64,000 nt of DNA from Rhinopomastus cyanomelas (taxonomy: Eukaryota > Chordata > Aves > Bucerotiformes > Rhinopomastidae). The stretch covers positions 124,001-188,000 of the forward strand of contig VXBP01004148.1 of assembly GCA_013400115.1 (NCBI GenBank). The letters are read 5' to 3'. The notes below the pieces were generated by a model, which saw only the letters and a program-made list of their open reading frames with translations, was not told the DNA's origin and did no database searches. The position numbers and the translations under genes are program-made. Below, piece by piece: positions 1-12,800 of this stretch (positions are counted from its first letter, which is position 1; each line of letters starts with the position of its first letter).

Positions 1-1789
1 ACCCTTAAGTAAACTGCAACTGTTGCATAGGCCAGTGGGGATCAGCTGTACCAGCAGCTCACTTCTCTGTTAAATTAATACCAGTCATTTAGCCATGACA
101 AATGAGCTGCTACATGTGTCATTCAGAGAATCATAGGGCGGATAACAATGCTTTCCAGAAAGGCAGCAGGATGCAAAGCTGGGATGAGACCAGGCTCTAT
201 CTTGTTCTATTCAGCACACTTCCCAGGTTTCAGGCAATTGCATTTCAATTATCAGGGTAGAAAGAATACAGCATGTACACTTTGCTTTAAAGTTCAACGG
301 TTTGAAACATGCAGTGAACAGAAAAATCCTTCACTGCACATCCTTCGTTCCAAGACAGGAGAAGGAAACCTTTACACAGAGTAGAATTTCAGCTTTTCCG
401 TCTCCAGTGATCCACATTAATGCAAACACAAACTGTTATCTTTGCAGTTAGCTGTCATTTTCACAAGGTAGCTTTTACTACTTAGCGTTTCAAGTAGATA
501 GCTTGAATTTATTGTCAGCAAAAACAAAGGTATCACAACACTCATGGAAACCTTTATGTTATCCTCATCACTTCCTTATTTCTAATTAATTTGGAGAAAG
601 TGTAGGAACAAGCCTCAACTTCCTATTTTCCTTACAAATCCTCTGAAGGGATAAATCACAGTCAGGATACTTATTTGATCTAATTAAGGCAGAGGGAAAT
701 CAGGGCCAAGTTAAATATTTCATTCACATGCATACACAGCAAACAGCAAAGGTTCTTTGGTTAAATCAGCTTTTTATGCATTTCTGAAGTTATTCTTAGG
801 CAAAATTACAGTAACCAAGCACAGATCATTAACAATAGCAGTAGTCAATAAAAAACAAGCCTTGTAACATTACCTCATCCCAGACTCTCTTCCAAGCTCT
901 GTGTAACCCTCTCAGTACACTAAGGAGAACAAGCAAGTTCTAACTAACAAGCCATTGACAGGCTGCAGCTGCAAACTACAACTCCACTGCTCCATTAACT
1001 ATGTCAAATTAATGTTGAATCCTAAATAGAAGCAGAAGTTAAAAGGAATTTTTAAAATTAAGTAAGCAAGCTGCAGATTCAGCCCATAACGTTTTAGTTG
1101 TACCTAGTCTCCAATAAAAGAAAACATGTTTCCATGATTTTGCTTACTTTTAAGTTCTTTACTCTGACACCTCTGCACCTTCTCCAGCTGCATCCTTAAC
1201 TCATGGAAGACTCCTCCTGCAAGGAGACCACATAAACTTCTCTCTCTCTGCACCTTCACTGAAGAACTACAGCAGTCTGGTAATTAACTGGCAGATAAGA
1301 GAATTTAAAAGAATGGGTGCCATCAGCTATGAAACTAATGAATAGCAGACACATAAATTATGAACTTCATGTACTTTATGTTTTCTTGCCTCCTTACTTC
1401 CCAATATTTTTATTTAACAACCTACCTGCTGCAAACAGTAGCATGGCACATGAACATTTGGGCTTCTTGGCTCCCTAAGCACAATCTTTCTCAAGGCAAT
1501 TTACATGACGTTTTGCTGTTATGGGAAGGTGAAACGCTGTCTTTACTGTTTCAAAGAAAATGTTGATGGTCAATTCAACTAAACCCAAGGTGAATTAATC
1601 ACAGCTGTAGCTATCTTTAGCTGGTACACACTGAACTAGTACTTGTATCTTTTGTGGTAAGAACAATAATAACACGATGTGTTGGCTACATAGCATGGTA
1701 CATTATTTTAGCACAAACAACAGCTTCTGAACAGTATCTGCAAGTAAATAGCTGAAAGCAAACAGCTGAAAGGAAACATTAAAGGAATA
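1..1789. other. intronic DNA, no feature recognised
   Basis: AT-rich, apparently single-copy intron sequence. Only short scattered open frames occur, and I see no repeat family, RNA gene or conserved domain. Confidence 0.6.
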
Positions 1790-2575
1790 AGGTATAACAA
1801 GGGTAAGTGCAGAGTCTTGCATCTGGGCAAGAACAACCCCAGGTACCAGTATAAGCTGGGGACTGACCTGTTGGAGAGTAGTGTAGGAGAAAGGGATCTG
1901 GGGGTCCTGGTGGACAGCAGGATGACTATGAGCCAGCAATGTGCTCTTGTGGCCAAGAGGGCCAATAGCATCCTGGGGCAGATCAGAACGGGAGTGGTTA
2001 GCAGATCAAGGGAGGTTCTTCTCCCCCTCTACTCTGCCCTGGTGAGACCACACCTGGAGTATTGTGTCTAGTTCTGGGCTCCTCAGTTCAAGAGGGATGT
2101 GGAGCTGTTGAAGAGGGTCCAGCGTAGGACAACGAAGATGATGAAGGAGATGGAGCACCTCCCTTACAAGGAGAGGCTGAGGGAGCTGGGTCTCTTTACC
2201 TTGGAGAAAAGGAGACTGAGGGGTGACCTCATGAATGTCTACAAATATTTGAGGGGTGGGTGTCAGGAGGATGGAGCTGGGCTGTTCTCAATGTCATGTA
2301 GTGATAGGATGAGGGGCAATGGGTGTAAGCTGGAACATAGAAGGTTCCACATCAACCTGAGAAGGAACTTCTTCACAGTGAGGGTGACGGAGCACTGGAA
2401 CAGGCTGCCCACGTTGGTTGTGGAGTCTCCTTCACTGGAGATGTTGAAGACCTGCCTGGATGTGTTCCTGTGTGACTTGGTCTAGGTGATCCTGCTGTTG
2501 CAGGCGGATTGGACTAGATGATCTTTCAAGGTCTCTTCCAATCCGTAGTGACTCTATGATTCTGTGATTCTATAT
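1790..2575 (+). mobile_element. CR1 LINE, 5'-truncated 3' end with intact tail
   Basis: The frame from 1,817 encodes the C-terminal part of the CR1 ORF2 reverse transcriptase, with the recognisable blocks RVLHL-like start, MTMSQQCAL, LPLYSALVRPHLEYC, RLRELGLF, RRNFFTVRVTEHWNRLP and the final LDVFLCDLV. One in-frame amber codon (2,069-2,071, expected CAG) interrupts an otherwise open frame. The 3' UTR ends in the octamer tail (2,553-2,573). The element lies antisense to ZFAND3. It immediately abuts an oppositely oriented CR1 at 2,577. Confidence 0.95.
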
Positions 2576-2576
2576 T

Positions 2577-4625
2577 CCACAGGTGCTCTCACCAGGGCAG
2601 ATTAGAGGGGCAGAAGAACCTCTCTTGATCTGCTAACCACCCCCATTCTGATCTACCTCAGGATGCCATTAGCCTTCCTGGCCACAAGAGCACACTGCTG
2701 GCTCATGGTCATCCTGCTGGCCACCAGGACCCCCCGGTCCCTTTCTCCTACACTACTCTTCACAGGTCAGTTCCCAGCCTATACTGGTACCTTTTGTGAA
2801 GCCATGCTGACTGTCACTAGTGACCGTCTTGTCCTTGCTGTGCCTAGAGACAGCATCAAGGATAAATTGTTCCATCACCTTTCTTGGGATGGAGGTGAGG
2901 CTGAACTATCTATAGTTACTTGGGTCCTCCTTCTTACCCTTTTTGAAGATTGGAGTGACATTTGCTATCGTCTAGTGCCTAGGCACCTCTCCTGATCCCC
3001 ACGACTTAGCAAAGACTGCGGAGGGCAGTCTAGCAATGACTTCTGCAGTCTGCCTTAGCTCTTGTGGGTGCATCCTGTCACGACCCATGGATTTACCTAC
3101 ACCCAGTTTGCTCAACTGATCACTAACCCAGTCCTCCTCAACCAGGGCAAACTCCTCCCTTGTGTCAACTTTCTCTGGAGCCTCAGCAGTCTGAGGCTTG
3201 GCATCAGAACAGCCCCCTGAAGCACAGACAGAGACAAAGAAGGTGTTCAGTATCCAATTTTTCTATATCCTTTGTCTCCAAGCCACCCACCTCATTCAGT
3301 AGGAGGCCTACATTGCCTCTAGTTTTAGTTCTACCTGCAGTATATTTTAAAAAGCCCTTTCTGTTGCCCTTTGACCTCTCTTGCAAGGTTTAATGCCAAG
3401 GAGGCCTTAGCTTTCTTAGCTGCGTCCCTACATCCTCTGACTAGAGCCTAATAATCACCCCAAGCGGCCATTCCCTCCTTCCACGACCAACAGATTTTCT
3501 TCTTCTTCAGTTTGCCCAGCAGCTCCCTGTTTAACCACGCAGGTCTGCTGGCTCTCTTCTTTGACTCTTCCTGTTGGAATGCTCTTTTCTTGGGCTTTAA
3601 AGAAGTGATCTTTGAATGTTAACCAGCTATCTTGGGCCCCTTTACCTGCCAGTACCCTTTCCCAAAGGATTTCCTTTATCAATTGATTGAAAAGGCCAAA
3701 GTTGGCCCTCCTGAAGTCCAGGGTTGTGATTCTGGTAGGTATTCTTCTCCTGCCACGCAAGATTCTGAACACCACCATCTCATGGTCACTGCAACCAAGG
3801 CTGCCCTCAACCTTCACTGCTTCAACCAGACCCTCCTTGTTGGTGAGTACAAGATCCAGCAATGCGCCTCTCCTAGTGGGCTTCTCACCATTTGCATCAG
3901 GAAGTTGTCACCAATGCACAGGAGGAACCTCCTGGTCTGTGGATGGCTGGTTGAGTAGGAATTCCAGGAAATATTAGGGTAGTTAAAATCCCCCATGAGA
4001 ACCAGGGCCTGTAGCTGGGAAGCTGCTGTCAGCTGCCTCATCTGTAGAAGGCCTCATCAACTTCCTAGTCCTGATGTGGTGGCCTCTAATAGACACCCAC
4101 AACAGTGTCACCCTTGCCAGCCTGCCCCTTAATCCGCACCCACAAACTCTCAACTCTCTCTTCATCTGTCCCTGGACAGAACTCAACACATTCCAGTTGC
4201 TCTTTCACGTACAAAGCAACTCCACCACCCTGCCTTGGAATGAGCCCTGCCAATTTCTGCTCCAGAATCCTTTTCCCCTTCTGAGATAAGCCTCTCCCAT
4301 GTGTACCCGTAACGTCTGGTGCCTTACAAAACCAGCCCTTACCAAAGAACCCAAAGCCCTGACCGTAGCATTGGTCTTGTAGCCAGTCATTTATGGCCTG
4401 AATCCTTCTATTCAAGCCCATGTCCTCACCCCAAAAAGGAAGTAATGAAAATAATATATTTAGTGTCCCAGACTCTTTCACCAACTGTCCTAAGGCCTTG
4501 AAATCTTTCTTCATTCCCCTCAGACTACGGAATACAGCTTTCTCTCCACCTGTCTGGAAGACCAGTAGTCGGTAATAGTCAGTTGATTTCACCAGGTTAG
4601 GGATCGTCCTAGTGATAACTTACGA
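2577..4625 (-). mobile_element. CR1 LINE with ORF1 esterase and ORF2 remnants, internally deleted
   Basis: Read on the minus strand from 4,625 down, four blocks appear in order. First is an ORF1 SGNH-esterase-like segment (YYRLLVFQ, DFKALGQLVKESG, FGFFGKG, LSQKGKRIL). Next is the ORF2 endonuclease (GGGVALYVKEQLE, LVLMGDFNYP, SLGCSDHEMV). Then comes the start of the reverse transcriptase as far as the motif SQHGFTKG near 2,795. Last is the thumb region (YQYRLGTDL to SREVLLPL). The ORF1-to-endonuclease junction and the RT-to-thumb junction each remove several hundred bases, including the FADD catalytic box. The RT junction has a short agg microhomology. Frameshifts and stops are common. The 3' tail is missing. 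Confidence 0.9.
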
Positions 4626-5735
4626 TTCTCAAAGCCATGGTCTAGTTCTGTTTAGCCTGGGTTTCAAATTACAGCAGTCTTAAAAGCAGTCAGTACCGTT
4701 AGTTATCTGAATTTCAGATACATTTCAGCAGACATGTCACCTCCAGCAACTGAATTCTAACTTGAAAGGCTGCAGTTCTGGTTATGCCAGAATGTGATGG
4801 AATTTCCAGTATTTTGGTTTATTTTGAAAGTGTATCAGTTGAATTTACTAAATAATAAACACACGTCACTGTGCTTTTTTTTTACCTTTTGAATCTGTCT
4901 TCACAAGACACTGGTCTACGACAGGAAGCATTAATTATTCACCAGAAAGACTTCTGGTCTTTCCTAGATTAGTCACCCAAGAACATTAATAGTCAAAGGA
5001 AAGACTGGATCACAGAATACAGGCTAATAATGGGGTCCTATCTTCATCAAAAGAGTGCTGTAAAACTACCTGAGATTCACAGATGCGTAATGCAGGCAGC
5101 TCCTGCTCTCCTAATTGCATAGCAACCATTTTGATTGAAAGAAACTTCCTCCACCTACCACAAACACTTCCTTCTACACAAACATATCTGGAAACAATAT
5201 GTCAGTGGGTCAATATTGTCCTAGAGCAAGGTCTGATTTAAAACATACGCTTTTCTCTAAAGGACTGTGCTGGAGAAGCTGTAAATACTTCTTGCTACCA
5301 TGTCCTTCATTCAGGGCTTCTAAAGCCTTGTGAAATTAAATGAAGAGCAACATATACTTCACTAATGAGGGAAAGCATGCAAAGGGCGAAGCAGGGAACA
5401 ACTCCACACAGTGTACCAGCAGCATAAACAGTAATAAATCCTTTCCAAACTTAAATGCCAAGAAGGGGAGTTTTATTTTAAAATAATCATTCATGACCCT
5501 TTTCTTTATAGTTTGACAGTCACTACACTTTTGAATAAACCTAAGATGTACTAACAAAATAAAAAGCCCCAAACCTCAATCCTCAGCATTACAGCACAAT
5601 GTCCACATATTTGGAATTATAGGTCCCAAGAAGTTGTTTAAACAGAAACTTGCCCAGTGTCCAAAATTAAACCAATGCTAACAAACTGCTGACAAAATAC
5701 GTAGACAAAAAATATATTGCAAGTTATCATATAGT
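4626..5735. other. intronic DNA, no feature recognised
   Basis: AT-rich unique-looking intron sequence between two CR1 copies. No coding or RNA signal seen. Confidence 0.5.
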
Positions 5736-5739
5736 GACT

Positions 5740-6790
5740 GAAGGTATCCCTCACCTCTTCAACCAAACTGTGCCAGTGTTTCATCATCATCTTTGTAAAA
5801 AACGTCTTCCTTATACCCAGTCTAAACCTACCCTTCACCCCTTGTTCTGTCACAACAGACTCTGCTGAAAACACTGTCCCTGTCCTTCTCATAGGGCCCC
5901 TTTAAGTACTGAAATAGGCTGCAATAAGGTCTCTCCAGCACCTTGTCTTCTCCATGCTGAACAACTCCAACTCTCAGCCTTTCTTCACAGAAGTGTTGCA
6001 TCTCTCTATCTTCTTTGTGATCCTCCTCTGGACTGGCTCCAACAAGTTTATATCTTTCTTGTACTGAGGGCTGCAGAGCTGGACACAGGACTCTAGGTGG
6101 GGGCTCACCAAAGCACAGTAGAGGGGCAGAATCACCTCCCTTCACCTGCTAGCCATGCTTCTTTTGATGCAACTGGCCTTCTGGGCTGCAAGCTCACACT
6201 GCCAGCTTATGTCCAGCTTTTCATCCACCAATACCCTCTGGTACTGGATTCCTTCTTTGCAGTGCTTCATCTCCACAAGAGTTCCAGTGTGCTGCAGTGT
6301 ACTCAGCAAGTCTTGGAGCAAGTGGTTGAGAGCTCTCACTTGCACTCCGTCCTAACCATGGCAAGTCATGCCCTAGCTTGTCCCCTCCAACTCCGATATT
6401 ACTGCTTTCCCCCTTAAAGTCTATGTCAACAAGCCCAGTAAGTTTCTTAGCAAAGACTCTTTCCCGATTTAAGAAAGGTGACTCTAATCTGAGGCCAGCA
6501 CCTGGTGCTGCATAGGCTACCTCATCATAAAAAAAACAGAGCTGTGCCAGTGATACCAGCCATGAGGCCATGTATTAAAAGACTGGATGTATCTGTTTCT
6601 TTCACTGTCACTGCTGGCAGAGGAGAAAATAACCTGTGACCCAGAGTCACTCAACAACTGCTCTGAGGTCCTGAAGTTGCTTTTGATTGCTCTTAGGCTT
6701 CACCATCACCTACATGGAAGATCCGTAATGGGTAACACTGCAAGGGCCAGGCTAAGCTAGGACATTTCCTAGTGATGTCCACTGCTCCAT
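5740..6790 (-). mobile_element. old CR1 LINE remnant: ORF1 esterase joined to RT thumb
   Basis: On the minus strand the upstream half (about 6,790-6,420) resembles the CR1 ORF1 esterase: LRAIKSNFRTS, VIFSSA, then FFYDEVAYAAPG and ERVFAKKLTGLVD. The downstream half (about 6,340-5,740) is the CR1 thumb region: QRVLVDEKLDISWQCEL, CIKRSMASR, LRLGIRKTFFTK. The endonuclease and the catalytic reverse transcriptase that should lie between them are absent. Many frame breaks and the lack of an octamer tail mark it as older than most copies here. Confidence 0.75.
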
Positions 6791-8305
6791 GTCAAGCCAG
6801 TTTTGCTTTCCTACCCAAGTTTAACTTCCATTACTTTCCTATTAGGTAATAATCACAAAGTACAAATGCCAAGAAAAAGCTAAGTAAAGGTTTTTGAAGT
6901 GTTGTTAACTGCTTTCTCCCAAAAGCTCAAAAATAAGTTAACATCTAGCGAAGTTACTCAGTATGTGTGGACTCACCCCAATCCCTTACAGCATATAATG
7001 GCTCATCCACACATCTATATCAAAATGAAAAAACAAAATGTCAGCTGCTCCAGAGAACTCCTGAATATTAAATCCAATAAAATTCTGAGCATTTAAAAAA
7101 AATAATCATACTCTCCATATAACTGTTTATCCTATTAAAAACTGAATTATAAGGCTTACATGCTTACAAATTAAATTTTGGAGAAGCCTTCATTAAGGAA
7201 GCCCATCATGTTAAAAATGCTTTCACTTCTTCAAAGAGGTAGGCAGGCAAAAAAAATCCAAAAAACCCAAATCACTAAAATGTAAAGTAATTAACAGGTC
7301 AGTAATTCATGGGAACACTTGAAAGCTGTCTGCATGACTAACCAAGCATTTGTTGACACACTAAGGATTTTCATAATAATCGTCTATTAGTTCACTAAAG
7401 ATTACTAAAAAAAGGTAACATTAGGCCATGAAACAATGAACAAGCATTACCCCATCCCACACTAATGCCACTTCTTTCAAAGTGGTGTCAGCAATACCTG
7501 ACCTAAGATTCACCTTTCTCTAGCTAAAAACTCATTCCATTCAGTGATATTGGATACCCTCTTAAAGACAAGTTTCAAAGGCAGTTAACTTGTCTATCAA
7601 AAATTTAGGGTCCTTAACATTGCCATTATCTCAGACCAAAATAGCATCTAATCAACAGAAGGACAATACAATTTCCAATACTGAATGACTCTTGCTTTAG
7701 CATTATGCCTGCAAGTTTCTGCTAGACAAATAGCACATATAATTAGAGATGAAAATGCTGCTGTTATAGTGACAGGGGCTGATATCAGTAACAGTCAGAT
7801 ATTGTGAAGCCAGTCTAGCAATTAAGACAACGAGAACATGACTTTAAGTTCCACATTTCCAAGTGCACAACTAGTTTATCACAAATAAGCATCCTTTTTT
7901 GCTTGTTAAACACTGCTTCCAATCTAGTAATGTGTTCCTTCTCCCAATTCCTTAGGCGCTTGGGAATTAAATAAGACTTCCATAATCAAACAAGGAGAAG
8001 TTAGAAGACAAAATACATACATTACTAAAACATGACTTCAAATTAAACAAGTTACCCGGTATCAGATACAACACAGCCTACAGAGTTAGACACTAAAGAC
8101 AGTAATCATCAGACTTCTTCTCTCAGCTTGTCTGAATGATTATTAAAATTACTTTGGGAAAACTAGTGTTAATCTCCAGGTAATATTTTCCATTACTTCC
8201 AGATAGTTTATTTAATTTACACCAAATAAACATTTGAAATTCAGCACTAGCTGAAGTACAATTTATTAAAGGACATCATGTCAAGGTCATTTTAAAATAA
8301 ACTTG
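6791..8305. other. intronic DNA, no feature recognised
   Basis: AT-rich, low-complexity-poor sequence with short A-rich tracts. No gene, RNA or repeat recognised. Confidence 0.5.
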
Positions 8306-8307
8306 TC

Positions 8308-8893
8308 AGGGGTTGCAAGGGACCTCTCAACATTAAGTCCAAAGCCCCCTTCCAAGGCTAGACAAAAGCTAGGGCAGATAACTCAGAACTGCATCCAGAC
8401 AGGGCTGGGAAGTATCCAGAGGACACTCCACACTCCCTCTGGGCAGCCTGTTCCAGGGCTCTGTCATTCTCACAGTAAAGAAGTTCTTCCTCCTGTTGAG
8501 ATGGAACGTCCTGTGCTCCAGCTGGAATCTATTGCCCCTCAACCTATCCCAGGGCACAAGTGAAAAGAAGTTGTCCCTGCCTTCTTGATGCCCAGCCCTC
8601 ATGGATTTATAGACATTAATGAGATCCCCTCTCAGTCTTCTCTCCAGACTAAAAAGCCCCAGGTCTCTCAGCATTTCCTCTTAAGGCAGCTGTTCCAGGT
8701 CCTTCATCATTCTCAAAGCCCTCTATTGGACTCTCTCCAGTAGATCTCTGTCCCTCTTGAACTGGGAAGCCCAGACCTGGATGCAATACTCCATATGAGG
8801 TCTCACTAGGGCAGTGCAGATGGGGAGGAGAACCTCCCTGGATCTGCTGGTCACACTCTTCTTAATGCACCCCAGGTCGGCGTTGGCTTTAAA
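8308..8893 (-). mobile_element. CR1 LINE 3' fragment (antisense on the plus strand)
   Basis: The minus strand encodes the CR1 thumb: LRDLGLFSLERRLRGDLINVYK, FQLEHRTFHLNRRKNFFTVRMTEPWNRLP and a C-terminal LDAVLSYLP. It extends upstream to the SRxVLLPI-like block near 8,840. The 3' UTR is short and lacks a clear octamer tail. Its residues (RTFHLNRRKN) differ from the main CR1 family here, indicating another subfamily. Confidence 0.9.
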
Positions 8894-9205
8894 ACACTAG
8901 AAAAATAATGTGACATTTAGAAACTTAAATTTATCTTTTGCCCACTGACCTACATTGTTCCTGTTCAGAGAATGCATATGGTGGGCAGATTAAAACAGCA
9001 GGAATTGAACAGGACAACAATACTTTCATAATTAATGTAAGGCAGCATTTCCTGCTGCAGGGAAGACCCCAGAGGGCAGATTAAATGTAAAAAGCCATCA
9101 ACAATTTATTAATACAACTTCTCTGTATGAGCCAGTATTGTACTTCTCACAGTGCTACTGCTCAGATACTAAACAGATAAACACTCAATTCAAACTTCCA
9201 GCTAA

Positions 9206-9875
9206 ACACAGAATTACAGAACATTAGGAATTGGAAGGGACCTCAAAAGATCATTCAGTCCAATCCCCCCACCACAGCAGGATCACCTAGATCAAGTTGC
9301 TCAGGAGCATGTCCAGGTAAGTTTTAAACTTCTCCAGAGACTGAGACTCCACAACTCCCATGGGCAGCCCCTTCCAGTGCTCTGTCACACCCACCGTGAA
9401 GAAGTTCTTTCTTATTTTTACATGGAACCTCCCATACTTCAGCTTACACCCACTGCCCCTTGTCCTATCACTGGACACAACTGAGCAGAGCCTGGCTCCA
9501 TCCTCCTGACACTCACCCTTCACATATTTTTAAACATTAATGAGGTCACCCCTCAGTCTCCTTTTCTCCAAGCTAAAGAGACCCAGCTCCCTAAGCCTTT
9601 CCTCATCAGTGAGATGTTCTACTCCCTTCAACATCTGTGTAGCTCTGTGCTGGACTCCCTCCAGCAGTTCTGTGTCCGTCTTAGAATCAAAGAATCATTA
9701 CGGATTGGAAGGAACCTCGAAAGATCATCTAGTGCAATCCGCCTGCAACAGCAGGATCACCTAAACCAAGTCTTGAACTGAGGTGCCCAGAACTGGACAC
9801 AATATTCCAGATATGGTCTCACCAGGACAGAGGAGACAGGGAGGAGACCCCACCACTGGCCTTCTTGGCCACACT
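9206..9875 (-). mobile_element. CR1 LINE 3' fragment, interrupted by a nested CR1
   Basis: Minus-strand CR1 with 3' tail at the left end (acagaattacagaacatt). The coding part includes KGECQEDGARL, KIRKNFFTVGVTEHWKGLP and KTYLDMLLSNLI, the end of ORF2. It continues upstream to about 9,875 with the QFWAP-like block. A second CR1 tail is inserted at 9,683-9,769, splitting the block that normally reads continuously across that point. Confidence 0.92.
9683..9769 (-). mobile_element. nested 87-bp CR1 3' end with gtctt target duplication
   Basis: An extremely 5'-truncated CR1 tail in antisense orientation (agaatcaaagaatcatta, then ggattggaaggaacctcg). It interrupts the older CR1. The five bases gtctt occur on both sides (9,678-9,682 and 9,770-9,774). 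Removing the insert and one gtctt restores the usual CR1 wording gtccgtcttgaactgagg. Confidence 0.85.
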
Positions 9876-12800
9876 AACTCATTTTCCTGAGTACAGGGAA
9901 GGAAGCAGAGTGAACAGAGCTAGGTATTACAATACACTGACTTGTGAGTTACAAGATTTCAAAACACTTCTAAAAAAAAAAGAAAGCCCAAACCCCAGCA
10001 CATAATATTTTTACCAATTAAAAGATCCATATATATTATGAAAAAACCCATAAAACCCTATAGTGTTACATCAAATCTTACTGTTTGCGTGTTTTTACAA
10101 AACCTCCAAATACCACCATGCCTCTGCCGTTTGTTCATATCACCTCAACAGTCTGAAAGTATTGACTGTGGTCATCTATGGAAAGGATTTGCTTTCAGAA
10201 AGTGTTTCCAGAGTCATTTTGCATGTGCAGCATAGTGTCCTCAACAATTTTCTCACATGGCCTTCTCCATGCCCTGAGAAGATTCCTTCCTAATAACTGC
10301 AACTATTGTGACCAAAAGTTCTGTCACTAAGCTGGGGTCTAAAGTCCATTTATGCTGCAGCTATTGCCTGATTTGTAGTCCTTCCAAAACCACACAAGGG
10401 ACTCAGAACTAATGAGCCCTGTCGATGCTGAATAGACAGGAAGGGGTTTTATCATCTGAGCAAGAGAAGAGATAACAGAAATGCAGAGCAGATCAATGTG
10501 ATATGCCTTACTAAAATAAATACTGAGTTTATCTCAGAGATCCAAATAAGGGTTTCAACATAATAAAGATTAAATATCATCCAAAACCACTCACAAGACA
10601 TTTCTGATAACACATTAAGATACACAGTCAGTCAAAGCTGCATATTTGAGGAGATACAAGAACAGAGTGACCTTGCAAATTTCAAAGAACAGAAGCAACA
10701 TTCTGCTGGAAAACATACCACATTCATAACTTCCAACATTCACCACTCCGACCATGAAGCCCCTGCCTACTTATCTGAACTTAGATTTTTAAATAATTTT
10801 AAAATCCAGTAATAACTGGCATAGTATGTAGTGAAAATATTCAGGCCAAAATCAAACATGGCAAATCCATCAAGAATCATTCATGTGACACGATCATTCT
10901 CTCAAGTTACTTTGCATCACTGATTTCAACACTGTAAAAAACACAGTCATGATGCTTCCCTAAATTGGAGGCTTCAGGAGACCTCCAAAGCCAACATGCA
11001 GCAACAACATTACCACTTATGTGGAAACTTGATGCTGAAGAGGTGAAAATGTATGCAATTAAAACCAGCAGTAACACTTTCTTAGATCTGGTATCTATAT
11101 TATAACCTTCTAACAGGCTGAACTGAACATCAAAAACTTCTGAGAACCCGAAGTACATTCAAAAGACTTATAATCCACAAGGTATCTATGCTACCACACA
11201 CTTTACTAATCAGCATTAAGGCAGCTACTTCGTAGCACTGAATAACCATTAGTACTGCCCCAAAAACCTATACTTTAAACTAATCACTATTTACAAAAGA
11301 CAAGACAGTTGGGAGGTGACCTAGACACAGTAACTTTTGACTCCTCCAAGCTTCCAAAAGCAGTACGCAGTCCACATTGTTCCCTGCACTTGCAGGAGCA
11401 GCAGCTATGCCACTGGATTTCACTCTGACTGTTAAGTTTAAAGTTAGATTAAAAGGTGCTGGATGCATTTCTTTATAATTAACACAGCATCTATCTACAA
11501 TTACAAAATATTTTAAAATAATTTTATACAGAAATTTGTAGTAAGTTATCATTTAATCAGGTGTTTGTTTCCTCAAATTCTGGCTTCACTGAAGAAGTGG
11601 CCAGACTTTCTTAATGCAGCAGTCTAATTCTGGATCTTCTTGATTAAAACACCTTCATACATCAGCTGTTTGAATTTATTAAATTCTTAGCATTGTCACA
11701 GAGCAAGATTAAAGGAAATAATTATTTTCTTTTTTCATAAAGAGGATGGTCAAATTACAGAACTACTTGCTGTAGGAGGTTGTGAAGGTCAAGAGTACAC
11801 ATGGATTCACCATATTCATTATCAAAAGTCATTAAAAATATAGGTAAGACCTACAACTGTAAGTCTAAAAAAAACAAGAGGACAACCTTCTGTCAGACTT
11901 CCAGGAGCAAAGGAGGAACATCAAGTTAAGCAGCACTGCATGCTTGCTTTGTCATTATGCTTATTCTCTTGGTATCATCTATCACTCAAATCAGAAACAG
12001 GGCTGGATATATCTTTGGTCTGGTCTAGGACAGCTGCTTTGCATTAAATAACAAAATCTCCCTTCTGTTTTGTCTATTACACTGAATACTGCAAAAAAAC
12101 ACATTGTTTTCACATTCATAGAAAAGAGCTTATTACAGTTAAAGTATTAAATCCCGTTTATCTGCTTTCAGTTTCAGTACAAGTAACCCCCATGCCTAAA
12201 TCTGGCCAAATAGAAAACGTAGCCCTAATACAAAATGCAGTTCTAAAAGGCAAGTACTGATTGCACAAAACATTGAAAAAAATAAAACAGTCAATGTTTA
12301 TACTTTAGTTGAGACTTTTAATCAGTTGCATTATGACCAAGGGAAATCACAACTTCATAATTTAGACTTCTTTACTCTGCATACTCTTATTCAAGCAAGG
12401 GAGATGGCCAAGATTAATTCTGTACCACCACCTCCCTCTCCTCTGACAGGATCAGAAGAGATACAGAATCAGAGATCTGTATCTCTTATAATTCCATGTC
12501 TTCTAAAATTAAGACGCAAGCAAGAAATTTCAATGTCTTGCTCTGACACCTGTTATCATCCTCTGTAGCATTTTCTAAGCAAACTTCTAAATAGATCCAA
12601 CTCAATTGACTCCTTGTTTCTGTCAATTCATCACTTCTATTTGTGCAAAACTCCAGCAGAGGCGTTACAGTGGTTCATGGCTTTACCTACAAACCACTGC
12701 TTCTACCCAATGATTTGACAGTGTTAATGATTTCAAGGACAAAAAATAAATTAAAAATCACAATAATCAAGCACTAACCTAAGACCAAAACACAGTATGA

